Below are positions 18,851 through 29,956 of a stretch of DNA of 64,000 nt, piece by piece. The notes beneath the pieces were generated by a model. That model was not told where the DNA came from. It did not search any database and saw only the letters and a program-made list of their open reading frames with translations. Origin of the DNA: Actinomycetes bacterium (GTDB taxonomy: Bacteria > Actinomycetota > Thermoleophilia > BMS3ABIN01); the NCBI GenBank assembly GCA_021791195.1, contig JAJYXB010000004.1, positions 62,001 through 126,000 of the forward strand, written 5' to 3'. Positions within the stretch are counted from its first letter, which is position 1. Each line of letters begins with the position of its first letter. A program made the translations under genes and the position numbers.

Positions 18851-19936
18851 TTATTTTTCCCCGATCAGAACGATCTCTTCACCGGCGGCCGGCCTGAGCT
18901 TGAGCGCGGCCCATTCCACCACCTGCAGCCCCTTGGCCCCGAGCCGGTCGCTCATCGATACCCGGCCGCCCTGCTCGAAGTGGCCCGTGCGGCTGATCGC
19001 CCTGTCGCTGAAATAAAGCGAGCTGGCATGGCGGATTGTCGTAAGCGCGCTGATCTTGCCGAACCCGGCCTGCTCAGCCAGCCGGCGGAACGAAGGCATC
19101 GAAAAGACATACAGGTGCCGGGGCGAGTCCATGAACATCAGGTCGGCGTGGCGGAAGACCCGGTGCCCCCAGCTCTCGATATTGGGCGTGATGAACACAA
19201 ACCTTCCTCCAGGCTTGAGGATCCGATGGACCTCCTTAAGCAGGCTGACCGGATCGAAGACGTGCTCGATGACATGGTTGGAGATCACTGCGTCGAAATG
19301 GTTTTCGGGGAAATCCTGATCCTCGAGAACGCCCAGGCTGACCTTGAGGCCGCGGCTCATGGCATTCTTGCGTGCCTCGGGATCGCGGTCGACGCCTTCC
19401 GCCTGCCAGCCGAGGGCGTTCATGATCTCCAGCTGCTGGCCGCCGCCGCTGCCGATCTCCAGCAGCTTGCCGCCGGGGTTAGCCGGCAGGTAGAAGACTT
19501 TTGAGTCCAGTGACGCGCGCCAGCCGGGATGCAGGTACGCCAGATGGCCGATCAGGCCGGCGCGGCCGCCCTGGATGCCGCCATAATAACCGTAGCGGTT
19601 TTTCCAGTATTGCTTGCGGACCAGGCCGTACATCCGCTGTGCGAGGCTGCCGGACCGTTCATCCTGCTCGATCCAGCGCGCCGCGGCCGTGCCGTGATGG
19701 GTGAAGTAATCCCTGTAGGCCAGAGCGATGTCCTCCTCCAGCGGCATCGGATCCAGCCAGACCAGGCGGCAGTCGGGGTTGGTGCACTTGCGCGAGCTCC
19801 ACTTGCCAGGAGCCCCGAAAAAGGCGTCGACCAGGTCGCGGTAGAAGACGGTCCCGCTGGAACCGCAGACCGGACAGGCAGGACAGGGCCTGGTCCTGAT
19901 TTCCTCTCCCTGGGTTATTTTTTCCGTCGCTGACAT
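18851..19936 (-). CDS. Class I SAM-dependent methyltransferase with N-terminal zinc ribbon
   Basis: CPVCGSS...CTNPDCRLVWLDPMP; LLEIGSGGGQQLEIMNALGWQAEGVD; SNHVIEHVFDP; SPRHLYVFS. Confidence 0.9.
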   Translation of the reverse strand: MSATEKITQGEEIRTRPCPACPVCGSSGTVFYRDLVDAFFGAPGKWSSRKCTNPDCRLVWLDPMPLEEDIALAYRDYFTHHGTAAARWIEQDERSGSLAQRMYGLVRKQYWKNRYGYYGGIQGGRAGLIGHLAYLHPGWRASLDSKVFYLPANPGGKLLEIGSGGGQQLEIMNALGWQAEGVDRDPEARKNAMSRGLKVSLGVLEDQDFPENHFDAVISNHVIEHVFDPVSLLKEVHRILKPGGRFVFITPNIESWGHRVFRHADLMFMDSPRHLYVFSMPSFRRLAEQAGFGKISALTTIRHASSLYFSDRAISRTGHFEQGGRVSMSDRLGAKGLQVVEWAALKLRPAAGEEIVLIGEK

Positions 19937-19964
19937 GGTGATGGGTACATGATAGCGGAAGCGC

Positions 19965-21497
19965 CTAGCGATAGCCTCGCAAAGCTCCGATCTGCGAGCC
20001 GATCCGCCGGAACCGCCGCGTGCGCCCCAGCCGCTGCATCAGCCGCCACTCGAGCGGCAGGCCGTAAAAGTCGAACCGGCAACGCAGCAGCGCCAGCCAG
20101 TGCAGCGGGTAAAGCAGCGGCTTCCACCTCATCCGCGACAGCCGCATGCGCATCTGTCTGCCGGGGTAGGCGAAGGGGAAATAAAAGTTGTTGCAGCGCT
20201 CCACCATGTCCTTCTCCGCCGCGGTGATCCAGGTGGTGCTGATGCTGGTCGACTCCCACTCGGCCCACTCTTCGGTCTTTTTCGGCAGAGGCAGCCGCAG
20301 GCTGAGGGCGATGTCATAGACCGGCGTGCCGGGATATGGGGTGACATAGAAAGTGACGGTCACTATCTCGGGATGGCGGCGGCGCATCTCCTTGATCAGC
20401 ATCAGCGTCAGCCAGATCTCGTTCTTTGCCTCGGGCAGCGCCTTGGGGAAGCCGACCATGAAGGCATAGCATCCCTGCACACCGGCCGCTTCCAGATTCA
20501 CGTTGGAACGGATGGCCTTCTCCGGCGACGTGCGCTTGTCGATCAGGTCCAGGATCGCCTGCGAGCCCGACTCAATGCCGATGCCGATCTGCGCGCAGCG
20601 GGTCTGCATAAGCAGCGCCGAGATCTCCGGCGTGATCTTTTCCATCTGGTCGGCGCGGGCGGCTCCGCTCCAGGTCATGCGCAGGCCGCGCTCGAGCCAC
20701 AGGGTCATGATCTCCTTCATCCGCTTCATGCTGGCGAACTGGTTGGAATCGGAGAAGGTGACGTGGTCCAGGCGGTAGCGGCGGCTGAGCGCCTCGATCT
20801 CGTCCACCACCTGCTCCGCGTTGCGGCCGCTCCACTTGCCGAACACTTTCGGCTCCACGCAGAAGGTGCACTTGAAGGGGCAACCCTGGCTGGAGACGAA
20901 CTGCAGCGCCCGGCGGCCGCCGTTCAGGCGGAAGAACTTCTCCATGTCCAGCAGCTCGTAGGGCGCCGGCGGGAAGCTGCTGACGTCGGCCATCGGCCGG
21001 TCAGGATTGCTGACCACCGCCCCGGCCGCGTCCCGGAATGTGACGCCGGCAAGACCCGTGAAACCTTCGCCGGCCTCGAGCCGGGAGACGATCTCCCGGA
21101 AAGAGACTTCGCCCTGGCCGCGCACGACGGCGTCCACATATGGCTCGCCGGCGGTCAGCTCCGGCAGCAGCGACGGATGATAACCGCCCCAGACGATGGG
21201 GAGGTCCGGATGGCGCTGTTTCAGCAGGCGCGAGAAATGGATCGAGCGTTTCAGCTGAAAGCCGGTGATGGTGCTGACACCGACGCACAGCGCCCCCTCT
21301 GCCGCCGCCAGCAGGTCACGCTCCGGATCGTCGTGCAGCCGCTCGTCGATCAGGACCACCTCGTAGCCATCCGCATGCAGCGGAGCGGCCACGGCCAGGA
21401 TCGAGAGCGGTATCTCCAGCGAGTAGTCTCCTACTTCAAGCGGCTGGGGAAACAGCAGAACGATCCTGGGCTTTGAGGTGTGAGGCATGCTTGACAA
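19965..21497 (-). CDS. B12-binding-domain radical SAM protein
   Basis: GVSTITGFQLKRS, WGGYHPSLLPELT, SSQGCPFKCTFCVEPKVFGKWSGRNAEQVVDEI. Confidence 0.9.
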   Translation of the reverse strand: MSSMPHTSKPRIVLLFPQPLEVGDYSLEIPLSILAVAAPLHADGYEVVLIDERLHDDPERDLLAAAEGALCVGVSTITGFQLKRSIHFSRLLKQRHPDLPIVWGGYHPSLLPELTAGEPYVDAVVRGQGEVSFREIVSRLEAGEGFTGLAGVTFRDAAGAVVSNPDRPMADVSSFPPAPYELLDMEKFFRLNGGRRALQFVSSQGCPFKCTFCVEPKVFGKWSGRNAEQVVDEIEALSRRYRLDHVTFSDSNQFASMKRMKEIMTLWLERGLRMTWSGAARADQMEKITPEISALLMQTRCAQIGIGIESGSQAILDLIDKRTSPEKAIRSNVNLEAAGVQGCYAFMVGFPKALPEAKNEIWLTLMLIKEMRRRHPEIVTVTFYVTPYPGTPVYDIALSLRLPLPKKTEEWAEWESTSISTTWITAAEKDMVERCNNFYFPFAYPGRQMRMRLSRMRWKPLLYPLHWLALLRCRFDFYGLPLEWRLMQRLGRTRRFRRIGSQIGALRGYR

Positions 21498-21575
21498 TCT
21501 GACCTTGTTGTTAGGTTATCCGGTAAACTCCGCCGGAGCGCCGCGCTCCGCCCCCCCGCCGGAGATGCAGACCGC

Positions 21576-23450
21576 TTAGTCGATGAAACTCCGGTGCCAC
21601 AGCTCGAAGATGAGCAGCATCCAGACCTGCCAGACGCCCTTGCCGGTCCGCTCGTGGCGCTCGATGAACGACTTAAGCCCCGGCACGTCGAAGTAGCCGC
21701 GGCTGAGCGCCTGCTCCGAAAGGAGGATGTCCCTGGCCTCGCGTTTCAGATGACCCTGCAGCCAGGGGGTCACCGGCGCGGCAAAACCCGACTTGTCGCG
21801 GTAGATGGTGTCATGCTTGAGGATGCCCTCCCCCATCTTCTTGAGGATGTACTTCGACTCGGTCCCCTTGAGCACGGCGTCATCGGAGAGGCTGCAGGCG
21901 AACTCGACGAAATGATGGTCCAGGAACGGCGTCCGCGCTTCCACGCCGAAAGCGGAGCAGGTGCGGTCGAGGATGCGCAGCATATTGGGCATCATGTTCT
22001 TCATGTCCAGATACATCATCCGGTCGATGGTGGTCGCCGCCGGCGCGGATGCAAATCCATTGAGATAATGTTCTTCCGTGGTATAACCACCCAGATCCTG
22101 TTTCAGCCTGGCGGAGAAGAGCTTTTCCTTCTCGTGCGGCGCGAACGTGCTGGCCACCCGCAGCGCCCGCTGGCCAGAGGACTTGCCCACCTCCAGGAAC
22201 AGCCGCTTCAACGGTTTGGGGCCGTAAAAATCTTTCATCTCCCGCACCTCGGCGATCGCCATCGCCAGCCGCAGCCGCTTCAGAGCCTCGCTGAACCGGT
22301 CGGCGATCTGCGACATGATGTAGCGGTTGTAGCCGGCCAGCAGCTCGTTGGAGCCCTGGCCGCCGAGGATCACCTTCACGAAACGGGCGGTGAACTCGTT
22401 GAGGACGTAAAAGGAATGGATGCCGGGGCTGACGGTGGGCTCGTCCACATGCCAGATCACCGTCTTCATGGTGTCGGTGAAGGTCTCCGGGTCCGGATAG
22501 ACCTCGACGGTCTTGTGGACCACGCCCGCCTTCTCCGCCGCCATCAGCGCATAGTTGCGCTCGTCGTAATCCTGCTCGCGAAAGCCGGCCGAGAGCGTGA
22601 TCAGCCGGTCGCGGTCCATGTCCGCCGCCAGCGAGGTGATGAAGCTGGAGTCGATGCCGCCGCTCAGGTGGATGCCCAGTGGCTTTACATCCGCCGCCTC
22701 GAGCTCCACTGCTTCCTTCAGGATCGCCCGGCCCTGTTCCACCAGCTGCGCCTCGTCCCAGGGATGATCCGGGGCGAAGTCCATGTCCCAGTAACGTTCA
22801 AGCCGGTTCTCGCCGTCGGCGGAGGCGATATAGATGCAGCCCGGCGGCAGCGCCATGACGTCATCAAAAATCGTCTCACCGTCAAAAATGTACGAGAGGC
22901 CGAAAAAGTCGCTCATCGCCCGGAAGTTAACCCGGCGCTTGACAGCGGGGTCGGCGAGGACGGCCTTGATCTCGGAACCGAACAGGAGCCGGTCGGCGGT
23001 GCGGGTGTAGTACAGCGGCTTGACGCCGATGCGGTCGCGGCCCAGCAGCAGCCGGCGGCGGCGGTCATCCCAAAGGGCGAAGCCGTACATGCCGTTGACC
23101 CGCTCCAGAAAGCGCTCGCCTTCCTCCTCGTAGAGGTGGATGAGCACCTCGACGTCTCCGGGGCCGCTGAAGCGGTGTCCCTTCGCCTCCAGCGCCGAGC
23201 GAAGCTGGGCGTGGTTGTAGACCCGGCCGTCGCAGACAAGGGTGATGCTGCCGTCCTCGCTGGAGAGCGGCTGCGGCACGGAAACCGCTGAAGGGATCTT
23301 CAGGAAACGGTGGGCCAGGCCGGCGGCGCCCCTGATGACTTCGGCCTCGCCGTCAGGACCGCGATGGGCGATGGGAGCATGCAGCCGGCTCAGTTCCTCG
23401 CTGGTGACCGGTTCGCCTGATGTTTTCAGGATGCCAGCAATGCCGCTCAC
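21576..23450 (-). CDS. Asparagine synthetase-like protein with degenerate glutaminase domain (Ser at the Cys nucleophile position)
   Basis: SGGIDSSFITSLA PP-loop and the AsnB two-domain layout. Start placed at GTG 23450 (M-S-G-I-A-G-I-L), preceded by GGAGG with 11-nt spacing, rather than the longer ORF start at 23537. Confidence 0.88.
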   Translation of the reverse strand: MSGIAGILKTSGEPVTSEELSRLHAPIAHRGPDGEAEVIRGAAGLAHRFLKIPSAVSVPQPLSSEDGSITLVCDGRVYNHAQLRSALEAKGHRFSGPGDVEVLIHLYEEEGERFLERVNGMYGFALWDDRRRRLLLGRDRIGVKPLYYTRTADRLLFGSEIKAVLADPAVKRRVNFRAMSDFFGLSYIFDGETIFDDVMALPPGCIYIASADGENRLERYWDMDFAPDHPWDEAQLVEQGRAILKEAVELEAADVKPLGIHLSGGIDSSFITSLAADMDRDRLITLSAGFREQDYDERNYALMAAEKAGVVHKTVEVYPDPETFTDTMKTVIWHVDEPTVSPGIHSFYVLNEFTARFVKVILGGQGSNELLAGYNRYIMSQIADRFSEALKRLRLAMAIAEVREMKDFYGPKPLKRLFLEVGKSSGQRALRVASTFAPHEKEKLFSARLKQDLGGYTTEEHYLNGFASAPAATTIDRMMYLDMKNMMPNMLRILDRTCSAFGVEARTPFLDHHFVEFACSLSDDAVLKGTESKYILKKMGEGILKHDTIYRDKSGFAAPVTPWLQGHLKREARDILLSEQALSRGYFDVPGLKSFIERHERTGKGVWQVWMLLIFELWHRSFID

Positions 23451-23695
23451 AGGCTGAAGCGCCTCCGGCGGATGAAATAAAGCAGACGTTGTGATGCAAA
23501 GCTCATCAGATACCTTCGCTAAAAAAGATCCGGACAAAAAAACATTCTGACAGGACAGGCAGGCCCGCCAGAGCTCAACAATGATTTTACACTAAAATTC
23601 GCGGCAGGCGAGAGCGCGTAATTGCGCCGCGAACATGATCGGCAGCGGCGGCGGCAGTCATGAGAAAAACGGCGGCCGGAAGGCCGCGCAGGGGC

Positions 23696-24820
23696 TCAGC
23701 GATATGTCTTCGTGCGCCGGTCCTTGCCGACCAGATGGGTGCCGGAGAGCATCGCTTTGCCCATGCCCTTCACCGACTTTGGCAGCACTTTTGACATCAG
23801 AAAGGCGACGTGGGGATTCTTGCCCCGCCAGACAAAGTTGCATTCGCGGCAGAGATCCAGCTCCTGGTAGCGGCCGTTGGCGTGCTTGTCGCGGTAGTGC
23901 TGCAGCCGGTCGCTGTTCCAGATATCCATGATCGATTCGCGGTTGAGATCGCCGAGGATGTCGTGGCCGTTGAGATCGGCGGCGCAGCCGACCACACGGC
24001 CGTCCCAGCCGATGCTCATCGTCCCCCACAGGACCATGCAGGGATAATAATAGTCGCCGGTGGTCACCTGCGGCACCACGTGCTTGACCTCGCCGCGCCA
24101 GGCGTGGGGATGGATCACCTTGATGACGTCCACCGGCAGGCCGTCAAAGCGGCGCCGGAAGTGTTCGCTGACACAGAGCTCGCCGGCCTCCATGCTCCCG
24201 CGCCCGTAGCCATCTCCGCTGCCGTGATGACCATCGCCATTTACGGCCGCCGCCGGCTCCGCTTCCTTCTTGACGATCTTGAGCGTCACATGCGGCGTCT
24301 CGGTCCCTCGCTCGGCCTTCAGCCGCAGGAAGGTGCGGATGTTCTCCACCACCTGATCAAAATCGGCGCCGCGCCGCATGTCGTTGTAGGTCTCGGCATC
24401 CTCGCCGTCGAAGCTCACGCCCAGGAAGGCCAGCCCGGCATCGAGCAGCTGGCGGGATTTCTCCTCCGTGAGCAGCATGCCGTTGGTGTGCAGCCGCGAT
24501 TCCATGCCGGAAACGGTGGCGTACTCGATCATGTAGGGCAGTTCCGGGTGGAGCAGGGGCTCGCCGGCGAGGAAATGGGCGACTTCATGGATGTTGAGCG
24601 AAGCGGCCTCATCGACGATCTTCTCATAGAGGCCCAGGTCCATGTAGCCGGGCTTGCGGGAATAGTTGTACGAACAGAGCTGGCAGCGGATATTGCAGTA
24701 ACTGGTGGGCTCGATATTGATATAGAACGGGCCTGTGGGAGTGACGCTTTTTTTGCGGAGCCAGTGGTAGCGCCAGCGATACTGGGCGACTCCAAAAGGC
24801 AATCTCCTACTTACCGCCAT
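23696..24820 (-). CDS. Radical SAM/SPASM domain protein
   Basis: NIEPTSYCNIRCQLCSYNYSR; HTNGMLLTEEKSRQLLDAGLAFLGVSFDG; C-terminal LCRECNFVWRGK. Confidence 0.88.
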   Translation of the reverse strand: MAVSRRLPFGVAQYRWRYHWLRKKSVTPTGPFYINIEPTSYCNIRCQLCSYNYSRKPGYMDLGLYEKIVDEAASLNIHEVAHFLAGEPLLHPELPYMIEYATVSGMESRLHTNGMLLTEEKSRQLLDAGLAFLGVSFDGEDAETYNDMRRGADFDQVVENIRTFLRLKAERGTETPHVTLKIVKKEAEPAAAVNGDGHHGSGDGYGRGSMEAGELCVSEHFRRRFDGLPVDVIKVIHPHAWRGEVKHVVPQVTTGDYYYPCMVLWGTMSIGWDGRVVGCAADLNGHDILGDLNRESIMDIWNSDRLQHYRDKHANGRYQELDLCRECNFVWRGKNPHVAFLMSKVLPKSVKGMGKAMLSGTHLVGKDRRTKTYR

Positions 24821-24993
24821 CAGGCTGCTCCGAATCTCACGCCTGCTTCCCCCGATTCTGTCGTAAGCCAGAAACCCTTGACTGGAGAGCTCTCCGTGCG
24901 TTCGCTCCAGGTCCTCCTATACCTCCAAATCAGGCACTTCAAACCGCGGCAAAACTATAACTAAAAGAGAGGTCTTGCAACCCCATTTGAAAA

Positions 24994-26532
24994 TCAACTG
25001 TAAAACTGCGAGATCAGGAAGGGATCCCGGCTGCCCATGGCGCGCGCCACCAGTTTGGCCAGGTGCCATTCCACGGGCAGATTGTAAACATCCCTCTTGA
25101 CCCGCACCCGCGCGAGCCGCTGCATGACAGAAAACGGCAGCCGCATCATTCCGGACCCCAGGTTCTTCTGCACGCGCTCGTCCGGATAGGCGATCGGGAA
25201 GTAAAAGGTGCTGCAACGCTCGATGAAATCCTTCTCCTGCTCCGACACCCAGGGGGTGGTGACGCTGGTGAAGCCGAAGTCAGACCAGCCTTCAAGCGTG
25301 GCGGGCGCGCTGAAGCCCATTTTCAGGGCGTAAGGGAAGAGCGGCGAGCCGGGATAAGGCGCGTAGTAGCAGATGGGCGTCTTGATCTCCGCGAAGATCG
25401 ATTTGACTGTCTTGGCGGCGGCGACCGTGCGCATCATCTCCTCCCGGCGCGAGTCCCGTTCGAGCGGGAAGCCCACCATGAAGCTGAAAATGCCCCCCAC
25501 GCCGTTGTCTCTCATTTTTCGGGAGCACTCATAGATCTCCTCCACGGTGATGCGCTTGTCGATCATGGAGAGGATCTCCGGCGAGCCGGACTCCGCCCCC
25601 ACGCCCAGCGAGCGGCAGCCGCTGTCGCGGATGAGCTTCCAGAGTTCATCATCAAACTTAAGCACCTGATCAACGCGCGCGACGGCGCTCCACTGGATGC
25701 GGACGCCGGCGTCGAGCATGCCCCGCAGGATCTCCCGCGACCGTTTGAGGCTGACGAAGAAATTGGGATCGATGAAGGTCAGATGGTCGAGACGGTAATC
25801 CGCCACCAGCGCGGCGACGTCACGCACCACCTGATCGGCCGAGCGCCCCAGCCATTTGCGCTTGTTGACCAGCGGTTCGGCGCAAAAACCGCAGTTGAAG
25901 GGACAGCCGGTGCTGGAGAGGTACTGCAGCGAGCGGAAACCGGGGCTGTTGCGGATGATGATCTTCTCGATGTCCAGCAGCTCGTAGGGCAGCGGCGGCA
26001 GCTGAGCCAGATCCACCGGCGGCCGGGCCGGATTGCTGAGCATCCTGCCGGAGGCGTCCTTGTAGCTGACCCCCGCGACGCCGCTCAAGTCCTGGCCGCC
26101 CTCCAGCCGCCGGACCACCTCGACGAAGCCAAGCTCGCCCTGACCCCGCACGACGGCGTCGACATAATCTTCCGCCAGCGTCTGCTCCGGCATGATCGAG
26201 GGATGGTAGCCGCCCCAGATGATCGGCATCCCGGGGAAGCGCCGGCGGACGAAACGGGCGTACTCGATGGCGCCGCGCAGCTGGTTGCCGGTCATGCTGC
26301 TGATGCCCAGGCAGATGGCGCCCCGGCAGGCCTCGGTGAAGCGCGCGTCCAGATCGTCCTCGATGCCTTCGTAGATCAGCACCGGCTCGTAGCCGGCGGC
26401 CCGCAGCGGCCCGGCCAGCGCCAGGATCGACATCGGGAATCCCGGGGACGCCGCAGCTGGCGCCTTGTCGTTCCCCCGCACCGGATCGGGGAAGAAAAGC
26501 ACCACTTTTTTGGTTTTTGTTTCGTTCATCAA
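24994..26532 (-). CDS. B12-binding-domain radical SAM protein
   Basis: GISSMTGNQLRGA, WGGYHPSIMPEQT, SSTGCPFNCGFCAEPLVNKRKWLGRSADQVVRDV. Confidence 0.9.
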   Translation of the reverse strand: MMNETKTKKVVLFFPDPVRGNDKAPAAASPGFPMSILALAGPLRAAGYEPVLIYEGIEDDLDARFTEACRGAICLGISSMTGNQLRGAIEYARFVRRRFPGMPIIWGGYHPSIMPEQTLAEDYVDAVVRGQGELGFVEVVRRLEGGQDLSGVAGVSYKDASGRMLSNPARPPVDLAQLPPLPYELLDIEKIIIRNSPGFRSLQYLSSTGCPFNCGFCAEPLVNKRKWLGRSADQVVRDVAALVADYRLDHLTFIDPNFFVSLKRSREILRGMLDAGVRIQWSAVARVDQVLKFDDELWKLIRDSGCRSLGVGAESGSPEILSMIDKRITVEEIYECSRKMRDNGVGGIFSFMVGFPLERDSRREEMMRTVAAAKTVKSIFAEIKTPICYYAPYPGSPLFPYALKMGFSAPATLEGWSDFGFTSVTTPWVSEQEKDFIERCSTFYFPIAYPDERVQKNLGSGMMRLPFSVMQRLARVRVKRDVYNLPVEWHLAKLVARAMGSRDPFLISQFYS

Positions 26533-26580
26533 TGAATGTTCTCTGTTGCCGGGCGGATTTTTTCCGTCCGGCCCTCCGGT

Positions 26581-28008
26581 TCAGAGAATGTCGCTCGGCG
26601 AAATCCTGCGCTCCACCTTGCGGTAGAGCTTCCAGGCGTAATAGGCGGGCGTACTGCGTTCGCAGACGTTTATCAGCGGCCGCCAGCGCGGGTCCTTGCT
26701 GCCGAAATAACTGACCAGCCCCCGCAGCCGCACCAGCTGCTCGCGCGGCAGGCCCGGCAGAGACAGCGGCGTGTCCTCCCAGCAGTTGGGCGCTTCGGTC
26801 TGCTCGACCGCCATCATTCCTTCCCGCACGGCCACATCATAAAACGGCGTGCCTTTAAAGGGATAGCAGAGCGTCAGCATGTAATGGTCCAGCCCCAGGC
26901 CGCGCAGCTCCTGGATGAGGTCCAGCGTGCGGTCGATGTTCTGGCGCGTCTCATGCGGCATACCCATGACAAAGAAGCCGAACAGTTTGATGCCGTGACG
27001 GGAGATGATGGCGACGGCTTCCTTCACCTGCTCCTGGCTGTAGTTGCGGTTGAGGTGTTCGCGGCGGTAGGCGGGGTCGCCGGACTCGATGCCCAGGCCG
27101 ATGACGCTGGCGCCGGCGGCCGCGACCATGGCGATGCGCTCCTCGGTGACCGTCTCCGGCCGCGTCGTGAAGCGGAACGGCAGGTTAACCTCACGCACCC
27201 AGCGGTCGCAGAATTCCCGGATGCGGTCGTCGCGCAGCAGGAACGTCTCGTCGATGAAATTGACATAATCGAGACCAAAACGTTCTTTTTTGTCAATCAC
27301 CTCGGCAATGATGCGGCCGACTGATTTCTCGCGATGGTATTTCCCCTTGCCCTTGTAGAGCTGGTGCAGCGTCGGGCTGATGCAGTACGGGCAGGCGTAG
27401 GGGCAGCCGCGGCTGGTCTCCAGAGCGCCGATGCGGCCGACGTCGCCGGCGAAGATCCGCGAATGTGAATCGATGAAGTGGCGCCGGTCCCAGATGTCCC
27501 AGTCCGGTAGTGGCAGCGAGTCGAGATCCTGATTCAGCAGCCGCACCCCGTTACGGCTGATCCCGCCGGGAGTGCGGGCCCAGACGCCGCCGATGGCACT
27601 GGTGCCGCCGCCTTCCTCCAGCGCCGCCACCAGCTCCAGCAGCGCCTCCTCCCCTTCCCCCCTGACAAGGAAATCGATCGCCGGTTCGCGCATCACCTCT
27701 TCCGGCGCCGCGGTGGGATGGGGCCCGCCCACGACCACCGGCAGCCTGGACGAAGCCAGCACCGGCAGCAGCGCCGCGCGCACGAAGTCCCATTCGAAGG
27801 AGCGGATGGAGATCCCCACCAGCCCCGGCTGGAACGACTCCAGCCGCGCGGCGAGAATGTCCGGGGCCGCGGCCAGGTCGATGTAGGTGCAGTCGAGCAG
27901 CTCGACCTCGTGACCGGCGGCCTTGAGGCATGCGGACAGCTGGCTCAGGCCCACCTGCGGCAGGGCGGCGTTCTGCTCGATGTTCGGATAGACGAGGAGG
28001 GTCCTCAC
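26581..28008 (-). CDS. B12-binding-domain radical SAM protein
   Basis: VGLSQLSACLKAAGHEVELLDCTY, VVGGPHPTAAPEEVMREPAIDFLVRGEGE, TSRGCPYACPYCISPTLHQLY. Start trimmed from 28152 to GTG 28008 (VRTLLVYPNIEQN). Confidence 0.85.
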   Translation of the reverse strand: MRTLLVYPNIEQNAALPQVGLSQLSACLKAAGHEVELLDCTYIDLAAAPDILAARLESFQPGLVGISIRSFEWDFVRAALLPVLASSRLPVVVGGPHPTAAPEEVMREPAIDFLVRGEGEEALLELVAALEEGGGTSAIGGVWARTPGGISRNGVRLLNQDLDSLPLPDWDIWDRRHFIDSHSRIFAGDVGRIGALETSRGCPYACPYCISPTLHQLYKGKGKYHREKSVGRIIAEVIDKKERFGLDYVNFIDETFLLRDDRIREFCDRWVREVNLPFRFTTRPETVTEERIAMVAAAGASVIGLGIESGDPAYRREHLNRNYSQEQVKEAVAIISRHGIKLFGFFVMGMPHETRQNIDRTLDLIQELRGLGLDHYMLTLCYPFKGTPFYDVAVREGMMAVEQTEAPNCWEDTPLSLPGLPREQLVRLRGLVSYFGSKDPRWRPLINVCERSTPAYYAWKLYRKVERRISPSDIL

Positions 28009-28051
28009 TTGATGCTGGCCCCCATGGTTGGTGATATCCGCCTGGCGAGAA

Positions 28052-29953
<1,902 letters not shown>

Positions 29954-29956
29954 GGG

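Noticed and set aside
21594-23291. 565-aa plus-strand ORF
   Set aside because: Antisense shadow of the AsnB-like gene; no domain signatures.
25063-26535. 490-aa plus-strand ORF
   Set aside because: Mirror frame of radical SAM gene 24994..26532; H/R/D-rich shadow translation.
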